A program made the position numbers and the translations under genes. The notes below the pieces were generated by a model. That model did not search any database, had not been told where the DNA came from, and worked only from the letters and a program-made list of their open reading frames with translations. DNA of 64,000 nucleotides, taken from contig JALLLT010000002.1 of NCBI GenBank assembly GCA_025266875.1, positions 1 through 64,000 of the forward strand, given 5' to 3'. Below, one piece after another: positions 50,662 to 59,925 of this stretch (positions within the stretch are counted from its first letter, which is position 1; each line of letters starts with the position of its first letter). This stretch comes from Fennellomyces sp. T-0311. Taxonomy: Eukaryota > Mucoromycota > Mucoromycetes > Mucorales > Lichtheimiaceae.

Positions 50662-53012
50662 ATGTCCATAGCACAGGTCTTCATGTCTACGAATTGCATC
50701 AAAGTAGGCAAAAGCATATTTGATATCGGGATGAAAGAGATCAACAGTGCGATCCGTTCTCTTGATGCAGATAGAACCAACAATGCCGAGGCAATTCAAC
50801 GCGCAGCAACTATGCTGAGTGGACTCGGTGAAGCTCGTGCCAATCTCCTCGCCGTTCGTGCCCAAGCTTTCCTAAAGCAAGCAATGTTCGATGAAGCAAT
50901 AGCAGACGCGTCCAAGGCGATCGATACCTGTCTCACATCAGGACAATTTTACCTGCTTACGAGTGACCTGTACAGTATATTGCGAATGGAAAGCCCAAGC
51001 TTGCCATTGACATACCCGAGAATGGTTTACGTTCAACTCCTCCATTGGATTGGCCGGCGCTCTACGATAGACGAGAAGCAGCAAGATGTTTGTTGGTGGC
51101 AAAAGTGGTTTGTGTCGATCATGCCTCCGAAGATTACTGCGAGGATCTTTGCTTGGTTACCAAGAACACGTGTTCTCTATAGCAATAGTGTGCTACGGTT
51201 CAGTCCTACAACGATATATCAAAAAGGTGGCGAGCAGCAGCGTTAGACTGTCCAAGCTTGTGGGAAGTTGATCGACGCACTGGATTTACCTTTGAGATTA
51301 TCCCAATGATCTGCAATCACCGGGAGAAGCTTGACATGATTGGATTCTCTGAGTGGAAAAGACAAGTGCTTATGTCGCTAGCATCGCGTAATGTGCTCCA
51401 ATCTGTAACAGAAATGTCACTGAGCAGTAAACTATGCGTATGGGAGATATTAAAGAGTACAATTTATTATTGACACTTCTAATAGCAAGTGCCCCTTCAA
51501 CTATCCAGTTGGATCTAATGTCAGTCCTTAAAAAGCCACTTACTGAACTCAAGCTTGATATTACGTATTATGTAGACCAAGAAGGTGATACGTTTGTTCG
51601 CAATACTGCTTTTCAGATGTACCCAAACTTGAAGGCATTTGTTTTTTATGCTACGGATGCAAGAATCCGGTACTAGCCAACTCAACTGCCCAGTACGAAC
51701 ATACTCAACATAGAGAAGCTATCGATAGGAGCTTCGAATGAATGTTTCAATGACAACGTCATTGGTGAATTCTTATACCAACTGATTCCCCAATGCCGTC
51801 AATTGCGCTTCCTCGATTTGACACACTGTCCTCCCAATTTCTTTGAACTTGCTGCAGACCACTGTTTACAGCTCGAGGAAATTGCCATAATTGATACATA
51901 TGAATATACCGAGGACGTTTGGAGGAAAGAGCACAAGAAGCACCGACAGTCAACAACTGGATTGGAAAGGCCTCAGTATGAGAGCCATGGAGAAGGCTTC
52001 AGCGAGCTACGAGATTTAATCCCACTATGGATCCGATCCAAGAATACACTACAGGAGGTTGTCCAGAGGCTGTACGAAAGCGACATTCAAGCAATGGCCC
52101 AGGAAGATTGGGATTCGTTACTTTCTCACTATTACCCACACGCTAAACAGTCTGCTGATTGAACGCCAAGAAGATGCTCCTGTCGTTCCAGACCAAACGC
52201 TGAAACTGCTCCAGCTGTGCCGGGCCTTGTGATATGTACTACTTTCTATCGAAGCCGTATTGCCAAACGATTCCTTTGCCTCCTTTACTGGACTACCACA
52301 GCTTTGCCGATTATATCTTTTCCGTCTTGATGTTTCATGTAGCGGACTTTATCATTACATCGAATATCTTTGAGAATTCGACCACAGGTCTAATCTGAAG
52401 GAACTACTCCTTTTTCATTGTAACGGGTTGACAGATCAAGATATTGGCGCTCTTGGGAATATTTTCTCACTGGAAAAATCAATATCCATGGAAAATATCC
52501 TTCAGTTTCGTCAAGCGGAAGAGCGACATTTCTGCGAAAGCTAAAGTCCAACCCGAATCTTCAGTTTCTGACTCTATCTGGTATGACCAATCTCACCAAG
52601 GATTGCTTACCGGGTGTGGAAAGACTGGTAGAATTGGATAAAACTGGACTCAAACATCATTTCGGGAAGAACACTCTTATGTTCGACAAAAGGAAAGACA
52701 CCCCGCATTTGTAAAACCCGCCAATGTGATGGTAAACAGCAGCTTGGAAATAGTATAAAACTGATGATTATCTAAGCTGTCATCCACATACTCCGTATCG
52801 TCAAAACCTTTTGCTCGTCTTGTACTCTGTATCCTAGCAGCACGTACGCTGCTTCTTTACATTTATGCTAAATATAAAGCTTTGATACCATCCGATCATT
52901 TATTACTACACAACAACTGGGTACTGTTCAAATATAAGTACATTAATACGCGCTGGCTTGGGCGTTGTATTGAGAACTTGATCCCCTTTGGTTGACTTGA
53001 TTGGAATAAAAT
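50299..53012 (+). repeat. tandem gene duplication, copy B
   Basis: Homologous to about 46566-49591 in direct orientation, shorter through deletions. It carries the decayed F-box gene. Confidence 0.75.
50662..52714 (+). pseudogene. decayed tandem copy of the TPR/F-box/LRR gene
   Basis: Aligned by eye with the intact gene, the first about 105 codons from ATG 50662 are open and similar. A five-base insertion near 50970 shifts the frame, and a two-base loss near 51107 restores it before the F-box (IMPPKITARIFAWLPRT). A further insertion near 51215 gives a stop at 51244. Later damage includes TAG at 51674 where the intact gene has CAG, and shifts near 52145 and beyond. The intron (GTAAAC..AATAG, about 51433-51490) keeps usable ends. 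The C-terminal end with TAA at 52712 is recognisable. The open N-terminal part could still yield a 194-aa product with TPR and partial F-box. Otherwise this is a pseudogene that arose after the duplication. Confidence 0.8.
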
Positions 53013-53216
53013 GCGTCACTTGTAGATTGATCTCTGGCAAAAGGCGGTTATAGGAGTGCCGTGACCTCGGAAGGTATGATAAAGCATGATGTGAAGTGTT
53101 GTCACAGTAACGCCGACGAGTGACACCAATAGGCTGAGATCCCGGTTTGCCGTTCCTCTATTTCATTTCCTCCAGTCACGGATCCTTTTTTTTTTCTTTC
53201 TTTCGTTGACAAGGAA

Positions 53217-55387
53217 ATGAACAGCATCGTCAACAGCCTACTCAATGGGTTTTCGAGCATGCTTGCTCTTGACCCATCCCTCACATCGGATGATTCTTGC
53301 GCCTGCTCCGGATCGGTGGGTGGATCGTGCTGCAAACAAGTCAACAAGAACGAAATCGACTCTGTAAAGCTAATCTATTCAACTTTGACTGGAACGGCCA
53401 AAACACTTGCTGGCGATTTGGAACAACGATTAAAGGCAGAACAGAATATCGTCATTAAACAGTTGCAATTGGTCGACATTACCGAGTACGATAACGACGA
53501 TCTGTTGACGGAAACTTCCGTTTGCGTATTTTTGCTTTCTTCATACAATGTTGAAGGACCATTGGATTGGTAAGGGAAAAAAATAAGTTTTGGAGAAAGA
53601 GAATGTTAAATAAAGTGTTTAGGTTTACGAAATGGCTTCGTGATCTTCGATACGATTGGCGAGTGGATCGACTTGCGTTGCAAAAACTTCGATATGCCGT
53701 ATGTGGTCTTGGTGATTCAGCCTATGGGGACGAATTCAACGTTGCTGCGCAACAAATCGACAAGTGGTTGGGTCAGTTGGGAGCAACACGTATTTATCCA
53801 TTGGGTGCGTGCGACAAAAACGCAGATCAAAAGGCGCAGTTTGATGAATGGGCACGACAGTTCATCCATGAATTGCAAGACAAGCAGTCGCTGGAATTCT
53901 CGCCATCCCAGGTGGAATATGGATCGGATGCTGAGGAGGAAGAGTCGGAAGAGTCTGGCGAAATCGATGTTGGGTCCGGTGACGAAATGTTGGATTTGGA
54001 AGATATGGGCAAGATGGCAAGCAAACTCAAGGCTGCAAAGGAGAATCGTGAACGCGAAGAACAGGAATTTGAGGTTGCTCAAGCCAAGGCGAAACGTACC
54101 ATTGGCACCACAGTGGAAAAGAAGAAGAGTGAACCTCGCGAAATGGTGTCGCCAATGTTATACAAGAATCTGACCAAGCAAGGTTATCGCATTGTTGGTT
54201 CGCACAGGTATAAGTGTTGTTTAAATGAAAGGAATAGTTTTGTTGATGTTGTCAATACAGTGGTGTCAAGATCTGTCGATGGACCAAATCCGCTCTTCGC
54301 GGTCGCGGTTTCTGTTACAAGCATAGTTTCTATGGTATCCAGAGTCATTTGTGCATGGAAACAACCCCCAGTTTGGCATGTGCGAACAAGTGCGTCTTTT
54401 GTTGGCGCCATCACACCAACCCCGTCGGTACCACGTGGAGATGGAAGGTGGATGACCCCAAATTCATTCTCGACGGTGCCATGGAGAACCACTACAAGAT
54501 GATCAAGCAATTGAAGGGTGTGCCTGGTGTCAAGGCTGACCGTTTCCAAGAAGCATTTACCATCAAGCACTGCGCGCTATCACTTGTGGGTGAGCCCATC
54601 TTTGTAAGTTTTCAAAGGTTGCTATGGATAAGCAAGACAGCTGATTAGGAAAGCGATACAGTACCCGCATATCAACGAATTCTGCAAACTTTTGCATGAA
54701 AACAACATCTCCTCATTTTTGGTGACGAACGCGCAATTCCCAGAAAAGATTGCCGAAATGGAGCTTGTGACGCAACTGTACGTCAGTATCGACGCCGGTA
54801 CCAAAGAAGGCTTGAAAAAGATCGACCGACCACTCTTCCGAGACTTTTGGGAGCGGTTTTTGGACAGTTTAGAAGCATTGGCTGACAAGGGTCAACGCAC
54901 TGTATACCGATTGACACTTGTCAAAGACCACAATACCGAAGAAATCGACAACTATGTAGAATTGGTCCGACGCGGCCGACCGTCGTTCATCGAAGTCAAG
55001 GGTGTGACTTACTGCGGTTACAGCGGCGCATCCAACTTGACCATGGCCAATGTTCCTTATCATCACGAAGTCGTCGATTTCTGTCAAAAACTCGTCAACA
55101 AGCTGGGTGGTGGATACGAGTTGGCGGCGGAACATGCTCACTCTTGCTCGATCTTGATTGCAAAGACAGATTTCAAGATCAATGGTGAATGGTATACCCA
55201 TATCGACTATCCCAAATTCTTTGAGTTGGTGCGAAGCGGCAAACCATTCACTAGCTTGGATTATATGGCAAAAACTCCAGATTGGGCCGTGTTTGGTGCC
55301 GAGGCAGGTGGATTTGATCCAGAGGAAACTCGGTTCTATCGAAAAAACCGCAAGACCATTGATGCTCAGGCATCCCAGCAAAAGTAA
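53217..55387 (+). CDS. TYW1: tRNA 4-demethylwyosine synthase
   Basis: Four exons (53217-53569, 53623-54207, 54261-54603, 54662-55387) give 668 aa; human TYW1 is about 730. The N-terminal flavodoxin-like FMN domain is visible (YSTLTGTAKTLA; YAVCGLGDSAYGDEFN). An acidic linker follows (YGSDAEEEESEESGEIDVG), then the radical-SAM core with CxxxCxxC at C353, C357 and C360 in SLACANKCVFCWRH. Conserved downstream parts include YVSIDAGTKEGLKKIDRPLF and IEVKGVTYCGYSG. Reaction: joins two carbons of pyruvate to N1-methylguanosine-37 of tRNA-Phe to make the tricyclic wyosine precursor, using an iron-sulfur cluster and SAM. The start at 53217 gives an N-terminus with a Cys-rich patch (CACSGSVGGSCC) and no membrane segment of the kind seen in animal and yeast homologues. 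Confidence 0.93.
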
Positions 55388-56316
55388 ATCCCTCATATAT
55401 ATTTTCTTTAAAATAGCCAAAAGGTATTTTTTTGTTTAGTGCAGTTTAAGCAAAGTGTGTACATAAATGAGCTCAGAGTTCAGAGAATGCTTTTCTTCGC
55501 TTTGACGATGGTTGCCAGGAAAATAAGGTTGGTCAATATATAGTTGCATCTTGGTTGGACAGGAATCTGGGGAACAGTGGACTGCATGCACGCATGAAGC
55601 ATTGCAGAATAGACACGAGGCAATTGGTTATTGTTTTTTCTTTTCCGCGAAACACGTATGAAACCAACCACAAGTCTACCGCCATTTGGCGATTCATTGG
55701 CCAAAGCACTCCGCGCTTATCAAAAGAGCGTCAATAGAGTATGGTGATACTCAGCAAAGACTCCATCGACCATGACCAGGTGTAGTACGTAGCAAGAATA
55801 TGCAATGCTTTTCATTGAACTTGGAAAGCGGACATGCAGTGTCACACGGATACAAAGGCAGACGATCGACAATGCAGGCGCAAGCGGAATAATTACCTTT
55901 TGGGTTTTGCCAAATAATTTATCGCCATGGCAGCTGTTGCTTAATTATTATCTCGCCTTGTGCCCGCTCAATCGAATGCTTTCATCTTTCAGACGACACG
56001 TGGAAACACGTTTGGTTTTGAATGGTTTGTGTGGGTACGTTACTCGTAAGAATCACATGAAAGTGACATGGGATAACTCTCTGCTAGTTACTGAAATTGG
56101 GTACGGGGCTTATGCCGATCCAAAGATGGCCCTAGGAGATAGCGTAGCCGATCGTATAGAACTGGATGATTAAATAAAGCGCTAGCGGATTAGGAATTAA
56201 ACTCTGTTTACTTTTTAATGCAATCTAAAAGGAAAATGTAATAAGAAAAAACAACAAGGGCAATGCAGATGCAAAAAAAAACGAATGGTGTACATGGATA
56301 AAAAAAAAAGCAGCAA
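55388..56316. other. spacer with an unrecognised ORF
   Basis: Between the TYW1 stop and the convergent TMEM164-like gene. At 55805-56173 (plus) a 122-codon frame ends in a coding-like stretch (TEIGYGAYADPKMALGDSVA), possibly the tail of an unrecognised or degraded gene. No upstream exon could be attached, and I name no family. Confidence 0.3.
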
Positions 56317-57386
56317 TTAGAAATACATCGGTAAGGCCTTGCGCGGCAAGACGGACATGATGCCACCGACAAGGAGGTAACGAGTGGCAAACATTGCGAC
56401 CAGCGCTGTTCCGTACATGGCTGTACGGTACATGGGACCCAGCTTAATCAGGATCTTGACTAAGTATAGACAATAGGCCATGAGTAAAGGGTGATCCAAA
56501 AAGGAGCATCCGTTTTCACTTACTCGGTGGTGGTGCAAAGAGGTAGTTCAGGTTGAGACCCGAACGCAGGGCACAGGCGTGCAGCAGAGGAGAATGGAAG
56601 AAACCATAGACAAAGAAGGAGAAGAGGGCCATATTGGGAGAAGCTGGCAGGACGAGATAACGACCGCTATTGATCATATAGACGGGAGCCACCAAGATCA
56701 AAATATGCTCTGTAGTATGGATTGTTGTCAGTAACCAAGCTCCGCCAAAGAAAAAAAAAATAAACGTACCGGCAAAAAAATTAAACGTTTCCAGGAACAA
56801 ATCGTGGCCTCGCAAATCCGGGAATGCCAACGCAGCATAGCCGCCCCATTGCGTATGCAGGTAAATATTGAACAGGATCTTGGACACCACCTTTTCGGGG
56901 GCTGACAAGACCGAGATCAAGAGCAGCGCTCCCATGTGACAAGGCTGCAGCATGAACAAGCCGGTACCACGGATCAACTTGTGTGTGAGGGTCAGACCCA
57001 ACGAACCAATCAACGAGCCAAGCAAAAGCTTTTCGGTCCATGAGGCCGGGGCCGTTGGCACGAACGATGTCAAGAGCTTAAAGTTGAGCGTGCCAGGGCC
57101 AAGCGCACGCATGAAAAAGTAGGATGCGGCGGACGCAAAGGCACTTGACAGAAAGACAATCTCGATAGCATGTTGTCGTGGGTGGACGTACCTGATATCA
57201 TAAACGTTAGCTATTCTGTATGGTTGTTCGCTTACACCCCTTCCACCCCATGCTTTACCATGACCCCTTGATGGATTGGCTCCAGTCATTGTCAATGGGC
57301 AGTTCACCAGCGACTCTTCGGACCAAACGTTCCAGACGATTGGCGACGGGGTCCCATGCATTGCGAAGAAGGCTGATTACTGCCAT
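56317..57386 (-). CDS. TMEM164-like multi-pass membrane protein
   Basis: Four exons (57386-57259, 57191-56770, 56709-56524, 56459-56317) give 292 aa, close to the about 300 aa of TMEM164 proteins. The diagnostic stretch is LQPCHMGALLL, corresponding to the LNPCH block in the animal proteins, followed by FNIYLHTQWGGYAALAFPDL and EHILILVAPVYMI. Seven or so hydrophobic spans cover the chain after a soluble N-terminus (MAVISLLRNAWDPVANRLER). The invariant Cys-His pair is present. Animal TMEM164 is reported as an acyltransferase making ether phospholipids; activity here is inference. Phase at the first junction forces donor TG|GTAAAG, not the downstream open reading. The gene is divergent from histone H2A with 204 nt between starts, so they probably share a promoter region. 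Confidence 0.8.
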
Positions 57387-57590
57387 GACAAAAAACTGTA
57401 GTGAAAAAAAAAAATATTCCAGGCACAAGAGTAAATTGGATCTCAGAAACGTCAAGCAGCTTTTGACTGTTTGTGAATCGGGCATCTGCGTCTGTGCGAA
57501 AGTCAAAGTCACGTTGCATGAACAACATTTTTCTCAGTCAAATCGCTCTCTCTGTCTCTTTCTTTTTTACATTTATCAAAGCAAGAACAC

Positions 57591-57986
57591 ATGTCTGGAA
57601 AGCAAGGTGGCAAGGTGTCAACCGTTCCTCCGGGTCGATCACGTTCTTCCAAGGCCGGTCTTCAGTTCCCTGTGGGCCGCATCCACCGCTATCTCAAGAA
57701 AGGTCAATATTGCAGCCGCATCGGTGCTGGTGCTCCCGTCTACATGGCTGCGGTGCTCGAGTACTTGACCGCCGAAGTGCTTGAGCTGGCAGGCAACGCC
57801 GCTCGCGATAACAAGAAGCATCGCATTGGACCACGTCACTTGCAACTGGCCATCCGCAACGATGAGGAGCTCAACAAGCTGCTTGGCCATGTCACGATTG
57901 CCCAAGGCGGTGTTCTCCCCAACATCCATCAAAGTCTGCTGCCGGCCAAGACGAAGAAGTCCGCGGCGGCATCCCAAGAGTTGTAA
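57591..57986 (+). CDS. histone H2A with SQEL tail
   Basis: Single exon, 131 aa. The histone fold is standard ([54 protein letters not shown]), and it ends in SQEL, the H2A.X-type SQ(E/D)-hydrophobic motif phosphorylated by ATM/ATR-type kinases at DNA breaks. It is not H2A.Z, because the H2A acidic patch and docking domain are canonical. Unusual points are an N-tail with [10 protein letters not shown] in place of the usual Gly/Lys-rich tail, [12 protein letters not shown] in the first helix region, and KKHRIGPRH where most have a TRI-IPRH-like sequence. No H2B gene is adjacent; the divergent neighbour is the TMEM164-like gene. It may be a minor H2A isoform. Confidence 0.92.
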   Translation: MSGKQGGKVSTVPPGRSRSSKAGLQFPVGRIHRYLKKGQYCSRIGAGAPVYMAAVLEYLTAEVLELAGNAARDNKKHRIGPRHLQLAIRNDEELNKLLGHVTIAQGGVLPNIHQSLLPAKTKKSAAASQEL

Positions 57987-58203
57987 ACACGCTTGGATAT
58001 ATAGCACACGTTGCGCATTCCCCTTCATCCAACAGAAACCATGTATAGCTTCCAATACCCAATAAACTATTGCTGACGTCGTAAAAAGCAAGTGTTTGGC
58101 TGCAGGAATGACAGGTGACAGTGAAAACGTCAAACACCACGTGGCCCACGCGGAGAGTCTTTTTATGGGATAGGATTAAAAAAAAAATAGCGATGATATG
58201 CAG

Positions 58204-59925
58204 TTACTCTATGGTTTCTGGAGTGATTTCAATGACCTTGTTGCGCTTGAGATTAAACTTGACGGCACGTCGAGGTGGAAGGGGAGTATGAGTGCTAGTT
58301 GTTGTTGTTGTAGTAGTAGGGCTTGCTCCATTAGCCAACTGACGTCTCCTTCGGACCTCATTTGCTCCTTCCTCCATCATTTTACGTCGTGCCACCGTCC
58401 GTGCGTCCCGCGCCTCTCGCTCTTCACGTACCCTCCACAGCTTGATTTGCTGCGCCCGCATTGCCTCACGACGTCGCTTCTCTTGCACCGTTAACCGTGC
58501 AGGAGGCTTATCATCCTCGTCCTCATCCTCCTTCTTTTTCCCGGTCTTTTTGGCCATCGGCACATCGGCCTCTCTCATCCGAGACACGGGGCGCGGTCGC
58601 GGCGATGACAAGACGTTGGATGAAGCAGATTTGATGGGCGATCGCGGGGATGGCCGGGGGGAAGAAGGGCGTGGGGACTCCGGCCGCGGTATGGCACGGC
58701 TTGGTAACGGTGTCGAAGGCTGAGATTTCAATTTGCTTTCGGCGGGCTTGGCCTTGAGATCCACTTTGGATGCTGTTTTTAATGAAAACGACATGGTCGG
58801 TCGTGCAGCGGGTATCTTGGACGTCCGGCGTTTGTCAGGTGTCATGGGTGTGGAGTTGGATCGAAGAATCGGTAGTCTGCTGGATGAAGTGGGTGAAGGC
58901 TTGATTGGATGAGCTTCCTCAATAACTGGAGTGGGTTCTGGCGCTACTGGTTCGTTGCGTGGTGCCTCAGGTTCTGATGTTGCTGATACGACGTCAATTG
59001 AGGTGGATATGTCTGCTGGTGGGATGGGAGGTTCTTGCGTTGGTTCGTCGAGCTTTATATCAGTAATGGAGTCCAGCACTGGTTCTACGGATACGTCCTT
59101 CACCTCGTCTAGTACGGCGGATACTTCTTGGGCGAGAGGTGCTTCTTTGACAACAGGTGTTACCGGTCGTTGTTCTACTTCTGTGGTTGATACGGGTTCT
59201 TGGGCCACAAGGGGCTCTGGTTCAGAGAGTTGCTCGGCTTCTTTAACAAATGCTTCTTCAGGAAGCGTCGATGGCGGCGTGTCTTCAAAAAGTGGTGACT
59301 CTGCGATAGGTGTAGTCAATCCAGTTGAAGCTTCGATGGGCGATGGGATGCTCTCCTCGGCAAGTTCAGATGGATACAAAGTTTCTGGTGTGTGGGGTAC
59401 GTCAGGAAGAGAGTCGAGGACAAGCGGTTGAGAAACAGGGGCACTTTCAACAGAATCGACGACCGATGTGTCGGTTGTTGGGGTCGCGGGTTCCTGGTTC
59501 ACCGTGGATTGGATGGCAATAACGGGGTCTTGAGCGACTGGATGAACAGCAGGTGCGTCGACTACTGGGAGTTTGTCGTGGTGGTCGGCGAGGACTTGGG
59601 CTGGAAAGGTGTTATCCAGGGAAGCAATTACGGGTTCAACAGGTGATTCGGTGAAAGGTAAAGGCGTGTCAGGTGACGGTAAAGAGCGAATTACATCCGC
59701 GGGGTCAATGGAGAGACGGGGCGGTGCAGAATAGGCCCTCGAGGGCTTAGGATCAACGGATACTGGTTTGAGAAAGGTATACGAATAATGGATGCCGCGT
59801 GTGGTGGCTGTACGTCCTGCAGACGGATATACACTTGCAATGGAGAAAAATAATACTCGGATCTGATTCCACAACGGTGGAGATTTACCGACGGCCGTCT
59901 TGTTGTTGACAGGTTGCGTCGTCAT
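58204..59925 (-). CDS. 573-aa disordered Pro/Glu/Ser-rich protein with basic coiled coil
   Basis: Single open frame from ATG 59925 (MTTQPVNNKTAVGKSPPLW). The frame is open upstream to 60384, but that part is homopolymer-rich and unlike protein. Residues about 60-330 are acidic and Pro/Glu/Ser/Thr-rich with no fold evident. Residues about 340-480 are basic and Ser/Pro-rich (SPRPSSPRPSPRSP, KIPAARP), as in microtubule- or nucleic-acid-binding linkers. A KKTGKKKEDEDEDDK switch leads to a charged helix (EKRRREAMRAQQIKLW, RKMMEEGANEVRRRR), then a poly-Thr run and a basic end. I recognise no family. No introns, unlike most neighbours. It may be a cytoskeletal or nuclear scaffold; that is only a guess from composition. 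Confidence 0.7.
   Translation of the reverse strand: MTTQPVNNKTAVGKSPPLWNQIRVLFFSIASVYPSAGRTATTRGIHYSYTFLKPVSVDPKPSRAYSAPPRLSIDPADVIRSLPSPDTPLPFTESPVEPVIASLDNTFPAQVLADHHDKLPVVDAPAVHPVAQDPVIAIQSTVNQEPATPTTDTSVVDSVESAPVSQPLVLDSLPDVPHTPETLYPSELAEESIPSPIEASTGLTTPIAESPLFEDTPPSTLPEEAFVKEAEQLSEPEPLVAQEPVSTTEVEQRPVTPVVKEAPLAQEVSAVLDEVKDVSVEPVLDSITDIKLDEPTQEPPIPPADISTSIDVVSATSEPEAPRNEPVAPEPTPVIEEAHPIKPSPTSSSRLPILRSNSTPMTPDKRRTSKIPAARPTMSFSLKTASKVDLKAKPAESKLKSQPSTPLPSRAIPRPESPRPSSPRPSPRSPIKSASSNVLSSPRPRPVSRMREADVPMAKKTGKKKEDEDEDDKPPARLTVQEKRRREAMRAQQIKLWRVREEREARDARTVARRKMMEEGANEVRRRRQLANGASPTTTTTTTSTHTPLPPRRAVKFNLKRNKVIEITPETIE

Noticed and set aside
57639..58133. Minus-strand frame of 164 codons over H2A
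   Set aside because: Antisense shadow of a highly codon-biased histone gene.
58931..59431. Plus-strand open frame of 166 codons
   Set aside because: Antisense shadow of the Pro/Glu/Ser-rich gene at 58204-59925; repetitive codons keep the other strand open.
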